Origin: Gemmatimonadaceae bacterium
Lineage (GTDB): Bacteria; Gemmatimonadota; Gemmatimonadetes; Gemmatimonadales; Gemmatimonadaceae
Assembly: GCA_036273715.1 (NCBI GenBank)
Contig: DASUHB010000037.1
Coordinates: forward strand, 100,935-164,934
Length of the DNA stretch: 64,000 nt
Reading direction: 5' to 3'
Shown here: positions 37,895 through 45,370 of the stretch, piece after piece
Layout: the number at the start of each line of letters is the position of its first letter
Position numbering within the stretch: position 1 is the first letter of the stretch
Notes under the pieces: model-generated
The model's database searches: none
Told to the model about the DNA's origin: nothing
Seen by the model: only the letters and a program-made list of their open reading frames with translations
Made by a program: the position numbers and the translations under genes

Positions 37895-38590
37895 TCACCG
37901 GGTGTCGTTGAGAAGCGCGATGCACGCAGAGGCAGCGAGGCGCGCCAACGCCTCGCGAGCGGCACCGCGATCGAGGTGTTCGCGCCGGTCCCAGGTGAGA
38001 CCGCTGACATCGTCGCCTCCATAGAGAATGGCCCCGAGCGGAACACTGCGAAATTGAGCGACGGCCGCAAGTGCGGCCACTTCCATTTCCACTGCCAGAC
38101 ACCCTTCCGCCTTTCGTGCACTCACCCGCTGAGCAGTTTCTCGATAGACCGCATCCGTGGTCCACGTCTTCGCCAGCCGGAAGGGCACATCCCTCGCCGC
38201 CAACGTTGCGGTAATCGTCGTCACCGCGCTCGCGTTGATCATGATCTCGCGCGCGGGCGGCACGTAATGATACGACGTGCCTTCGCCGCGTACCGCGGTT
38301 GATGGAACGATCAGATGCCCGGCCGCTACGTCCTTGTCGAGCACGCCCGCCCCGCCGCACACGACAAAGGCACGACAGCCGAGCGCGATGAGCTCCTCGA
38401 GCAGCATTGCCGCGAGCGGCGCTCCGAGACCGGGATGGACAAGCGTGATTGGCTCATCGCCGTTGTGCCACTCGTAGACCGCGTGTCGCCCAATCGTACT
38501 CGTGAGATGCGTGACCAGGCGCAACGATCCGTTGGCCTCCCAGCGCGAGATGACTTCGTGGAAGAAGCACAGCACGTGCAGCCGAGTCAA
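37895..38590 (-). CDS. Nucleoside phosphorylase (uridine phosphorylase family), probably 5'-truncated
   Basis: 231 residues of the PNP_UDP_1 fold: VYEWHNGDEPITLVHPGLGAP, FVVCGGAGVLD, the ribose/nucleobase region AEGCLAVEMEVAAL and YGGDDVSG. It would split purine or pyrimidine nucleosides with phosphate. There is no ATG at the 5' end; the first usable start is TTG at 38588-38590. Family members usually carry about 25-40 more residues before the VLCFFHEVI segment. An attC half-site lies just upstream, so a deletion may have removed the start. Whether it is still expressed is open. Confidence 0.65.
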   Translation of the reverse strand: MTRLHVLCFFHEVISRWEANGSLRLVTHLTSTIGRHAVYEWHNGDEPITLVHPGLGAPLAAMLLEELIALGCRAFVVCGGAGVLDKDVAAGHLIVPSTAVRGEGTSYHYVPPAREIMINASAVTTITATLAARDVPFRLAKTWTTDAVYRETAQRVSARKAEGCLAVEMEVAALAAVAQFRSVPLGAILYGGDDVSGLTWDRREHLDRGAAREALARLAASACIALLNDTR

Positions 38591-38631
38591 TAAAAGCGCT
38601 GGCGCAGCCAGCGTAATTCAGAAGATCGGCT

Positions 38632-38654
38632 GTCAGTTGCAGCGTTCGTTATGC
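38632..38654 (-). other. Truncated attC half-site
   Basis: Minus strand GCATAAC followed by GAACGCTGCAACTGAC, the same 23-base R''-L'' layout as at 37211-37233. A short GCTGGC-TGC-GCCAGC hairpin follows, but no L'-R' half. The nucleoside phosphorylase reading frame begins about 40 bases further on without an ATG. Confidence 0.55.
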
Positions 38655-38763
38655 GCGCTACCGATCCTAAACGCCAGGTCGCGGATTTCAGACCGGGAAA
38701 CAAGTTGCGGAGAAGCGCTCTCCACAATCCTGAAAGTGTCTGCCTGAATCGTTGGCAACCGCG

Positions 38764-39663
38764 CTAAGGCCGTCGTGGCCACGCGAATTCGATGCCCTGA
38801 ATCAGCGACATTGCGCCAGCCGGTAAGTGTCCTTCGCCCGGGAAGACGACATACTTGACCTGCAACGGCGGCGCTCCTGCCTGAAGGCGAGCCGCGAACG
38901 TCGACGGCTCGTCGTACATGAGCGGGTACTTTGACGGCGGTTCTTCACCACCCACCGTGATCAGTACTCGCAGCGCCATGGGCTCCCGCTTCATGCGTTC
39001 GAAAAACGCAGCCTCGTCCACCAAGACATTCTTGTTGAGAGTGGGACTCGCAAGCAGATATGTCGAAAACTTTCCGGGATCGCGAAGCAGGGAGCGCACT
39101 GCCAGCATGCCGCCCAGGGAGTGGCCCCAAATGGCTTGGCGAGCACGATCGACCCGGAAATGGCTCAAAATGTACGGTTGCACTTCCTCGTATATCGCGC
39201 GCAAGAAGGCGTCGCCGCCACCAGTTACTTTCGCGTCCTGGGGATCGGGCGCGCGAAAGGGAGTCAGATCGAGCGATCGCAACTCGCTCGCTATCATGAC
39301 GTCCGTGGTCTGATAGCCAATCGCAACGACATATCCCGTTCCTGTCTGGCCAGTCGCGCCGAATACCCTAGCAACTTCAGACGAGGTCGCGAGCCACGCC
39401 GTGCCGTCCAGGACGTATAGGACAGGATACCGGAGCGAGGAGTCAGGGCGAACCGGAGGGGTAATCGTCAGCCTGTACGGTCGCCCCGTAATCCGCGACG
39501 TGAAGTCGTATTGCAACGCGTGCGGCAACGTGACCGGCTGTCCGCGTTCGGGAATCGGCCCACTCGCTAGCTGCGCCGGCAATAACTGGGCGGCGCCGGC
39601 GAGCAGCCAGATCGTCGCGGCGAGTCGGAAAGTACCGAATGGCGTGGCTTTTCGAGTGAGCAT
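38764..39663 (-). CDS. Alpha/beta-hydrolase fold putative esterase, secreted
   Basis: 299 residues from the ATG at 39661-39663, 38 bases after an attC R' box. A signal peptide (cut near LPAQ) leads into an esterase-D/IroE-like alpha/beta hydrolase. SSLRYPVLYVLDGTAWL, the nucleophile elbow GHSLGG and a late His in GEGHLPAG are visible. It probably cleaves an ester outside the cytoplasm. It is an unusually large gene for this array and appears intact, with its stop about 110 bases before the next attC half-site. Confidence 0.78.
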   Translation of the reverse strand: MLTRKATPFGTFRLAATIWLLAGAAQLLPAQLASGPIPERGQPVTLPHALQYDFTSRITGRPYRLTITPPVRPDSSLRYPVLYVLDGTAWLATSSEVARVFGATGQTGTGYVVAIGYQTTDVMIASELRSLDLTPFRAPDPQDAKVTGGGDAFLRAIYEEVQPYILSHFRVDRARQAIWGHSLGGMLAVRSLLRDPGKFSTYLLASPTLNKNVLVDEAAFFERMKREPMALRVLITVGGEEPPSKYPLMYDEPSTFAARLQAGAPPLQVKYVVFPGEGHLPAGAMSLIQGIEFAWPRRP

Positions 39664-39700
39664 CGTAACTAGATGGGTGCTGCTCGCGATGGCCGGTGCA

Positions 39701-39795
39701 GCATGACGCCTTCCGTTAAGCTGCGTGCGAATCAAATAAAACGCGAGCGTAGCGAGCCTCATTAGATCGCACGTCAGCTTCAACGAGTGTTAGAT
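39701..39795 (-). other. attC recombination site, complete (best example)
   Basis: 95 bases. On the minus strand it reads ATCTAAC (R''), ACTC, GTTGAAGCTG (L'') and ends CAGCTTAAC (L'), GGAAGGC, GTCATGC (R', one base off GTTATGC). L'' and L' pair perfectly except for one extra G in L'', which is the extrahelical base that marks the recombinogenic bottom strand in known attC sites. It separates the DUF4440-like gene from the esterase gene. Confidence 0.75.
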
Positions 39796-39848
39796 AGCGC
39801 GGTCGGGAAACCTAAATGCGTTTAATAGTGGCGGCATACCATTCCCCA

Positions 39849-40313
39849 TTATGAGCACCCAGGACCTGCACAAGAGAGCGTGACGAACAATTCGGAGCGA
39901 ATTCGCCAATTCCCGTCGACCAATCGTCAGTAGGCAGCGTAGCGACCGCCAACTTTCCGAAGCCCGGCGGGTGTCGACCAAGACCCCGTCCACGTGCCAG
40001 TCTCCGCCGCCCGACCACCGGAAGAACTTACCTCGATTGACGTTGGAGTGCGGACGTAGACGAGATTCGCAGCACGAGCGAACTCCTTTGCCCATGCCTC
40101 TGATTCGGCAGACCTGCCCTGCGAGAGCGTGCCGCTTCCGGTCGTGATCTGGTACTCAACGTCCAAGAGGCCAACGACCCCTTTGACGTCATGGCGTACA
40201 ATAGATGCATTCGATTGCGCGCGGAGCGCTCGAATCTGGTCCGCAGCCGACTGTCCGAGCATTGGCGGTGCCACCACAACACACGGGAGTGCGGCGACAG
40301 CAAGATGTCTCAT
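39849..40313 (-). pseudogene. SnoaL/DUF4440-like secreted cassette protein interrupted by an in-frame TGA
   Basis: The ATG at 40311-40313 starts a signal peptide and an NTF2-like domain (ADQIRALRAQSNASIVRHD, then SGTLSQGRSAESEAW). The frame stops at TGA (39927-39929) after GGRYAAY. The same frame continues for 25 codons (RLVDGNWRIRSELFVTLSC) with exactly the C-terminal pattern expected (AHW.K.DG.W.I.SELFVTL), ending at TAA 39849-39851. The TGA replaces what is normally a Trp (TGG). Either it is a nonsense mutation or the product is truncated. Confidence 0.6.
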
Positions 40314-40791
40314 ATACTCAAAGGTTGAAGAGCTATCTAACTATACATCTATGCTGCGTGTCAACATTGTCGATTGCCTTACGCGACTACGTTATGCTGC
40401 CATCTCTTGCCTAAAGCTGCGAGGCCTCGCTGCCTAAACGCAGAGTCGCGCGCCGACAAAATCGCGATTGCCTTGACTGACCAGCAGTTATCGGCGTTCG
40501 AGCCGATCGCGCATCCGGAATTAGGCTGCGAGGACACGCAGGAGAACGAACACAGGCACGACAAAACCGCCGAGCGTTCAGAGGAATCCCAGGGTTATCG
40601 ACGGGGCTGCGGACGCCGAGGCCGCCGCGATTCAACGCGTGCCTATGCCGCATCATCGTCTACACACTCGCCGTGACCAACCAACTCCGCACTGTGCGGA
40701 TTTCCGGACCGGACTCCCGGCGGTGAATCCAAAACAAGCGTGGACGTTGTGACGCATGGCGCGCTTCGCGAGGCCGAGGTCGACTACGGCG
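40314..40791. other. Right end of the cassette region, no gene seen
   Basis: About 480 bases without a convincing gene; the short open frames on the minus strand lack any domain or codon pattern. Core-like words ATCTAAC (40335-40341) and GTTATGC (40391-40397) occur, but the sequence between them does not fold like an attC. No recombinase gene or attI-like site is visible. Confidence 0.4.
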
Positions 40792-41247
40792 TCACGCGCC
40801 CGGTTCCTTCTGGCTGATCGCCAGCGGCGCAACCCGCGGCCTGACGCGCCGCAGCACCGCCACAAGCACACCGCCGACGACCAGCGCCTCGAGCATCGCC
40901 AGCGGAAGGCCGAGCAACACGCCATACATGAGGTAACCGACGGCGCCTAACGATCTCCAGAGCAGCAACGTCGCGGAAGTGAGCGCGACCAGCCGCGCGA
41001 ATGTCCAGGCCAACGCCAGAACAATCGCCGCGCTCACGACGCTCTCCCGCCGGTACCATGTGACCACGATCAACAGGATGACGCTCAGGACCACCGCGAT
41101 CACGCCGCCCACCCGAACGAGCACGTCATGATGCGTGTTCGCGGCGAACGACAACAGACCTAACGCAGCACCGCCCGAAATCGCAAATCCGGCGATCAGC
41201 GCCGCCCTCGATACGCGACCAAGTGCGCGCGCAACGTCACCGAACAT
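40792..41247 (-). CDS. Small membrane protein of unknown function
   Basis: 151 residues with four predicted TM helices (ALIAGFAISGGAALGLLSF, VGGVIAVVLSVILLIVVTW, a helix around SAAIVLALAWTFARLVAL, and VGYLMYGVLLGLPLAMLEALVV). The ATG at 41245-41247 is preferred over one nine bases upstream because a GGGAG site is eight bases before it. No family recognised. It lies 41 bases downstream of the next minus-strand membrane gene, likely the same transcript. Confidence 0.65.
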   Translation of the reverse strand: MFGDVARALGRVSRAALIAGFAISGGAALGLLSFAANTHHDVLVRVGGVIAVVLSVILLIVVTWYRRESVVSAAIVLALAWTFARLVALTSATLLLWRSLGAVGYLMYGVLLGLPLAMLEALVVGGVLVAVLRRVRPRVAPLAISQKEPGA

Positions 41248-41288
41248 GCGGTTCATCTCCCTCGATCAGGGCCGGCGCAGGCCAGGGC

Positions 41289-41636
41289 CTAACTTATCCA
41301 GTTGCCGACCATCAACGCGAACACGCCGAGCAGGAGCGCGACGCCGCCGCACACGCCGAGCACCACCGCCGCGATGCGCGTCGCTCGCACCAACCGATGC
41401 TTGGATGTCCCGGCGCCCGCATCCTCCAGCAGCACGCGATCCGATATTCCCCACGCCCCGAACGCCAACAGACAAACCCCGGCCGCCAACAGTTGAAACC
41501 ACGCCGGCGGCTCGATCACGATCGCGACCACGGCGGTCACCAGCCCAATCGCCAGCACCGAAACCAGGCGGCCGTCCGGCGTCCGGCGCGCAAGTTGCGC
41601 CAAAACTGTCCCGAGATTCTCTTGAGTCGTCTGCAT
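41289..41636 (-). CDS. Small membrane protein of unknown function
   Basis: 115 residues from the ATG at 41634-41636. A short soluble N-terminus (TTQENLGTVLAQLARR) is followed by three TM helices (SVLAIGLVTAVVAIVI, WFQLLAAGVCLLAFGAWGI, IAAVVLGVCGGVALLLGVFAL). No known domain. It is divergent from the 78-residue membrane protein. Confidence 0.6.
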   Translation of the reverse strand: MQTTQENLGTVLAQLARRTPDGRLVSVLAIGLVTAVVAIVIEPPAWFQLLAAGVCLLAFGAWGISDRVLLEDAGAGTSKHRLVRATRIAAVVLGVCGGVALLLGVFALMVGNWIS

Positions 41637-41672
41637 GACCGCTAGCCCCGCCTGCGCCGCCAAGGAGGCACC

Positions 41673-41909
41673 ATGACCGAAATGATGCGGTTGGACATCC
41701 GGTTTCCCATCGGCGGCCTCTTCACAGTCCTGGGACTCCTCGTGGCTGGATATGGTCTCACCACCCGCGGCGACGCACGCCTCTACGAGCGATCCCTGTT
41801 CGTGAACATCAACCTCGTGTGGGGGATCGTCATGATCCTGTTCGGCCTCGCCATGTTAGGCCTGGCGTGGCACCGGCTGCGGCAGGAACCGCGCACGCCC
41901 ACCGCCTGA
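41673..41909 (+). CDS. Two-TM small membrane protein
   Basis: 78 residues with a strong AAGGAGG site six bases before the ATG. The two TM helices are GGLFTVLGLLVAGYGLTT and LVWGIVMILFGLAMLGLAW. It resembles short conserved membrane proteins of unknown role found in many soil bacteria. It converges with the nSTAND gene, with only 14 bases between the stops. Confidence 0.7.
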   Translation: MTEMMRLDIRFPIGGLFTVLGLLVAGYGLTTRGDARLYERSLFVNINLVWGIVMILFGLAMLGLAWHRLRQEPRTPTA

Positions 41910-41923
41910 GGACGCACGCGCCG

Positions 41924-44900
41924 TCACTGCGCGCAATGCGCACGATCGGCCGCCGACAACTGCGTCACGAAGGCATGCTGCGCCGCCGTCGCGGCGCCCC
42001 ACGCCGACAGTTGAACCATGTCCCGCTCGATCGCACATGGAAACGGCGTTGACGGGTTCGTCTCCACGTTGCTGTGTTGATGCCTGGCATAGAACGCGCG
42101 CGCGTCGTCGGAGAGGCCGCTCAGCACCATCGCGTTGAACTCGTTCACCAGAATGAACGACTGCTTGGCCGAGTGCCCGAGGCCCTCGCGCGCGAATCGC
42201 AAGGCATTGCGGCCATCGCCTAACAACAAATCCTGCCACGAGATGTTCCCGAGATCGACGGCTAACGCATCGCCCTCCGTGGCGTTCACGCGATCCGAAT
42301 CGGCGCGCGTCCTCGCCCTCGGCATCATCTGGTTGTAGAAGTATCGCGAGATCAGCAGGTCGTGCTGCCGGTAGCGCAGCACCGCGTTCCCGATGCGCAT
42401 AAGGCGCGCGGCTTTTGACGCGGAATCCTTGCCTACGGTATCGCCGGCCACCCACTGCCCAGCCTGCGCGGCCATGATCCCGATCGCCGCGTGATAGGCC
42501 CTGAGCTCGTGCCAGTTCACCGTGGATCGAAAGGTGAGCGCCGAGTCGATCCGGAACGCGCGGTCGACGGCGGAGTCCGCCACCGCGAGCTCGCCGCCAT
42601 CATGTGCGATCTGGCCGAGCGAGTCCTCGATGGCCGCGAGATTGTAGTAGTCGGTCGCGGTGCCCTGCCCCCGCGCCAGTGTGTCGAGCGTGTCGCGTGC
42701 GGCGCGCGCCGACGCCACCGCCTCCCGACGATGCTTCATGCCTAACTGCGCACGCGCCTGCTGGATGAGCGCGAGGCCGATGGCCAACCGCCCCTGCGAC
42801 ACCCATTGCGTGTCGGATGTGGTGAGGCCGATTTTCACCAACGCATCCCAGTTGGCAATCGAACTGTCCGCGCTGGCCAGGGTGGCGTCATACTGGCGGG
42901 TACCGAGCGCGAACATCGCGGTCCACCCATGCATTCGGGCGAGCCAACTCCGGCTGCCGTTGTAGTGGTCCGTCGTGAATCGGCGCCGCGACACGGCCAC
43001 CGCACGCCCCATGTCCGTTAGGCTGGCCGAGGCGTCGTGGCGCGCCGTGTCGAGCAACGCCATGTTGTACCAGAGTTGCGACGCCGTATATGCCAGCGAA
43101 TTCGCGGATTGATCGCGCCGGCGCAGACCGGAATCCGTCACGGCCAACGCGCTCGTAATCCATTGACGCGCGGGGTCGTACCGGTGCTGCTGATACAACG
43201 CCAGCGCGCCATACAGATACATGCGCGCCAATCGATCGGAGGCCATGGAATCGGTCTTCGGATCGGCGCTGCGCGCGTATGGGATGCCGAGCCGCGCGGC
43301 CTCCACCGCATCGACGGAGTCCCCGTCGAAATAGAAAGCGTGCGCGAGCTCCGAATAGCTCTGCCTGGCCACCCACATCGACACGGAGTCGTTGCGCGAC
43401 GCCAGGCGCTGCACCGCGGCGAGACCATGGCGGCCGTGCGCGATCGATGACGTCACGCTGTCCAGCGCATAGAGCAGATCTGCGGACACACTGTTCACGC
43501 GCGCATCGATCTGCAGCGGGCACAGCTCGTCGGGACTCCGCTTGATCATCTCGTCCGTCGAGGCATCCGACAACTCCAGCAAACTCTTGTATGCCAACTG
43601 CAGCGATTGATTGGCGCTGCTCGTCGTCGTGTCGCCGAACTTGTTCACCACGGCGAGCGTATACGAACAGAAGTCGTCGAGCAGACTCGCGGACCGGCCC
43701 CGCTCCTGTGCCGCCTGATCGAGCGCCAGTTGCTGCTGCGTGTTCGCCCGCGCCGTCATCGAATCGGCATGGATCGCGCGCGCCGCTTCCGACTGCGCGC
43801 TGCGCTCGGACACGCGCAGGCGCTGCGTGGTTCGCTGCGCATTGATGCCGAACCACAGCGCCAGTGCGGCCGCGATCACAGCGACGCCAAGAAGAGCTCC
43901 GGTGATGCGCTGCTGCCGCTTCGCTTTGGCGAGTTGCGCCGCCGCGACCGCCGCTTCCTCTTTCGCCCTGCGTTCATCCTCCTCGGCCCGGCGCGTTTCG
44001 AGCAGGCGGCGCTCTTCCGCCCGCCGCAACTCCAGGTTGTGCATCCGCTCCGTGCGCTCGAGCAACGCGATCGGCGCGAGCACGTCGTGCGTCAGCTCGA
44101 TCTGCGGCGTCTTGCCCCGCTCTTCCACGTGGAGCAGCCGCCGATCCACCAGCGTGTCGAGATCATGCGGCGACCCGTGATAGGTGTCGACCAGGATCTC
44201 GTTGGCGCGCTCTACCGTTAGGCGGTCGCGGTAGCCCTTCTGCGTGAGCAGGAAATCTTCGACGAACGCCTTGACCCCGCCCTCGGGCGGCGCCGCGAGA
44301 TCGCGGAAGCAGTCGAGGTAGAAGTCGCGGAGCACCGACTCCTTGTTGCTCGCGACCAGCTCGAGCGAGATCGCGTCTTCGCCGCGCTTGAGCCTGAGAC
44401 CGTTGAGCTGCCGGCAGAAGAGGCTGAGTAGCGAGGGATCCACCTCGAGCCGCTCTGCTGCCGGCTCGTCGATGGGCCGCGACGCCTCCAGGCCATCGGC
44501 CGTCGCATCCTGCCCCGCCACTGTCCGCACGATCGCCTCGGCGACCTCGCGCGTCACGAGATGCCGCGCCGCCGCCGGCCGCTCGACCACGTCGAGCGCG
44601 TGCCGCCGGTCGAACCGCGTGAGGCGAACGTTGTTCAGGATGATGGACGGAATCTCAGTGCGCAGCGCGTGCAGGTGCGGCAGGTAGTCCTCGCGCAGGC
44701 TCAACAACACGCGGTAGCGCGCCTGCTCGAACGTGTACCGGTCCACCAGCGCGGGGTTGCTCCGCATGGCGCGTTCGAGCGCGCGCGGCACGCGATTCTC
44801 GATCAGGTCGCCTAACAATTCGGTCGTGCGCGCCACCATCCGGCCGCCGTCGCGCCGTGAGGCGCCTAACGTGAACAGCTCCTCGAGCTGGTCGAACACG

Positions 44901-45370
44901 AGCACCGGCGTGAGCAGCCCGCCCGTTTCGTTGGGCAGATCGAAGTCGACGTCGTGCAGATACTCCCACGGACCCGGCGCCGCGAGCGGGTCGCTGGCGC
45001 CCGAGAGCTTGCGCGAATGGATGGCGCCGGCAACCGCCTGCGTGATCTGGCGACCCGGCGGATCCGCATCGGCGCGCACGCCATCCTCGAACTCGCCATA
45101 GTCGAGACGAATCGGGACCGGGAGAAACCCTTCTTCGCGAAGCCGCGGGAACAACCCGGCCTGCAACAGCGACGTCTTGCCGAGTCCGGATTGCGCGTAG
45201 AGCACGGTGAGGGGCTCGCGCCTCACGCGGCGAAACAGATCGTCCAGCTCCTCGTCGCGGCCAAAGAAGAACTTCCGGTTCGCCTCACGGAACGCGAGCA
45301 GGCCTAACCAGGGGTTCTCCTCGTCGACCACGGGCGACGTGTCGATCGCGAGGCTCGGGCGCGAACTCAC
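41924..45370 (-). CDS. nSTAND NTPase with coiled coil, TM segment and TPR-like C-terminal half
   Basis: 1148 residues with a GTG start overlapping the SIR2-TIR stop by four bases (GTGA). Residues about 12-300 are an nSTAND domain: NPWLGLLAFREANRKFFFGR, Walker A AQSGLGKTS and Walker B VLVFDQLEELF. A winged-helix-like region follows (LTHDVLAPIALLERTERMHN). Next come a charged Ala/Glu/Arg coiled coil (about 465-510), one TM (ITGALLGVAVIAAALALWFG) and about 600 residues of degenerate TPR helices. STAND proteins are signal-sensing ATPase switches that oligomerise on trigger binding. Here the sensor would be the TPR half, probably outside the membrane anchor. It is the last gene of the operon. Confidence 0.85.
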   Translation of the reverse strand: MSSRPSLAIDTSPVVDEENPWLGLLAFREANRKFFFGRDEELDDLFRRVRREPLTVLYAQSGLGKTSLLQAGLFPRLREEGFLPVPIRLDYGEFEDGVRADADPPGRQITQAVAGAIHSRKLSGASDPLAAPGPWEYLHDVDFDLPNETGGLLTPVLVFDQLEELFTLGASRRDGGRMVARTTELLGDLIENRVPRALERAMRSNPALVDRYTFEQARYRVLLSLREDYLPHLHALRTEIPSIILNNVRLTRFDRRHALDVVERPAAARHLVTREVAEAIVRTVAGQDATADGLEASRPIDEPAAERLEVDPSLLSLFCRQLNGLRLKRGEDAISLELVASNKESVLRDFYLDCFRDLAAPPEGGVKAFVEDFLLTQKGYRDRLTVERANEILVDTYHGSPHDLDTLVDRRLLHVEERGKTPQIELTHDVLAPIALLERTERMHNLELRRAEERRLLETRRAEEDERRAKEEAAVAAAQLAKAKRQQRITGALLGVAVIAAALALWFGINAQRTTQRLRVSERSAQSEAARAIHADSMTARANTQQQLALDQAAQERGRSASLLDDFCSYTLAVVNKFGDTTTSSANQSLQLAYKSLLELSDASTDEMIKRSPDELCPLQIDARVNSVSADLLYALDSVTSSIAHGRHGLAAVQRLASRNDSVSMWVARQSYSELAHAFYFDGDSVDAVEAARLGIPYARSADPKTDSMASDRLARMYLYGALALYQQHRYDPARQWITSALAVTDSGLRRRDQSANSLAYTASQLWYNMALLDTARHDASASLTDMGRAVAVSRRRFTTDHYNGSRSWLARMHGWTAMFALGTRQYDATLASADSSIANWDALVKIGLTTSDTQWVSQGRLAIGLALIQQARAQLGMKHRREAVASARAARDTLDTLARGQGTATDYYNLAAIEDSLGQIAHDGGELAVADSAVDRAFRIDSALTFRSTVNWHELRAYHAAIGIMAAQAGQWVAGDTVGKDSASKAARLMRIGNAVLRYRQHDLLISRYFYNQMMPRARTRADSDRVNATEGDALAVDLGNISWQDLLLGDGRNALRFAREGLGHSAKQSFILVNEFNAMVLSGLSDDARAFYARHQHSNVETNPSTPFPCAIERDMVQLSAWGAATAAQHAFVTQLSAADRAHCAQ

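Noticed and set aside
36221..40313. A tyrosine recombinase (intI) for the cassette array
   Set aside because: No frame in the region or its flanks shows the integrase R-H-R-Y pattern; no integrase is called.
40335..40397. Pair of attC-core-like words (ATCTAAC and GTTATGC) 63 bases apart
   Set aside because: The sequence next to the two cores is not complementary, so it does not fold into an attC hairpin.
40379..40656. Two short overlapping minus-strand ORFs right of the cassette array
   Set aside because: No ribosome site, no domain and no protein-like composition.
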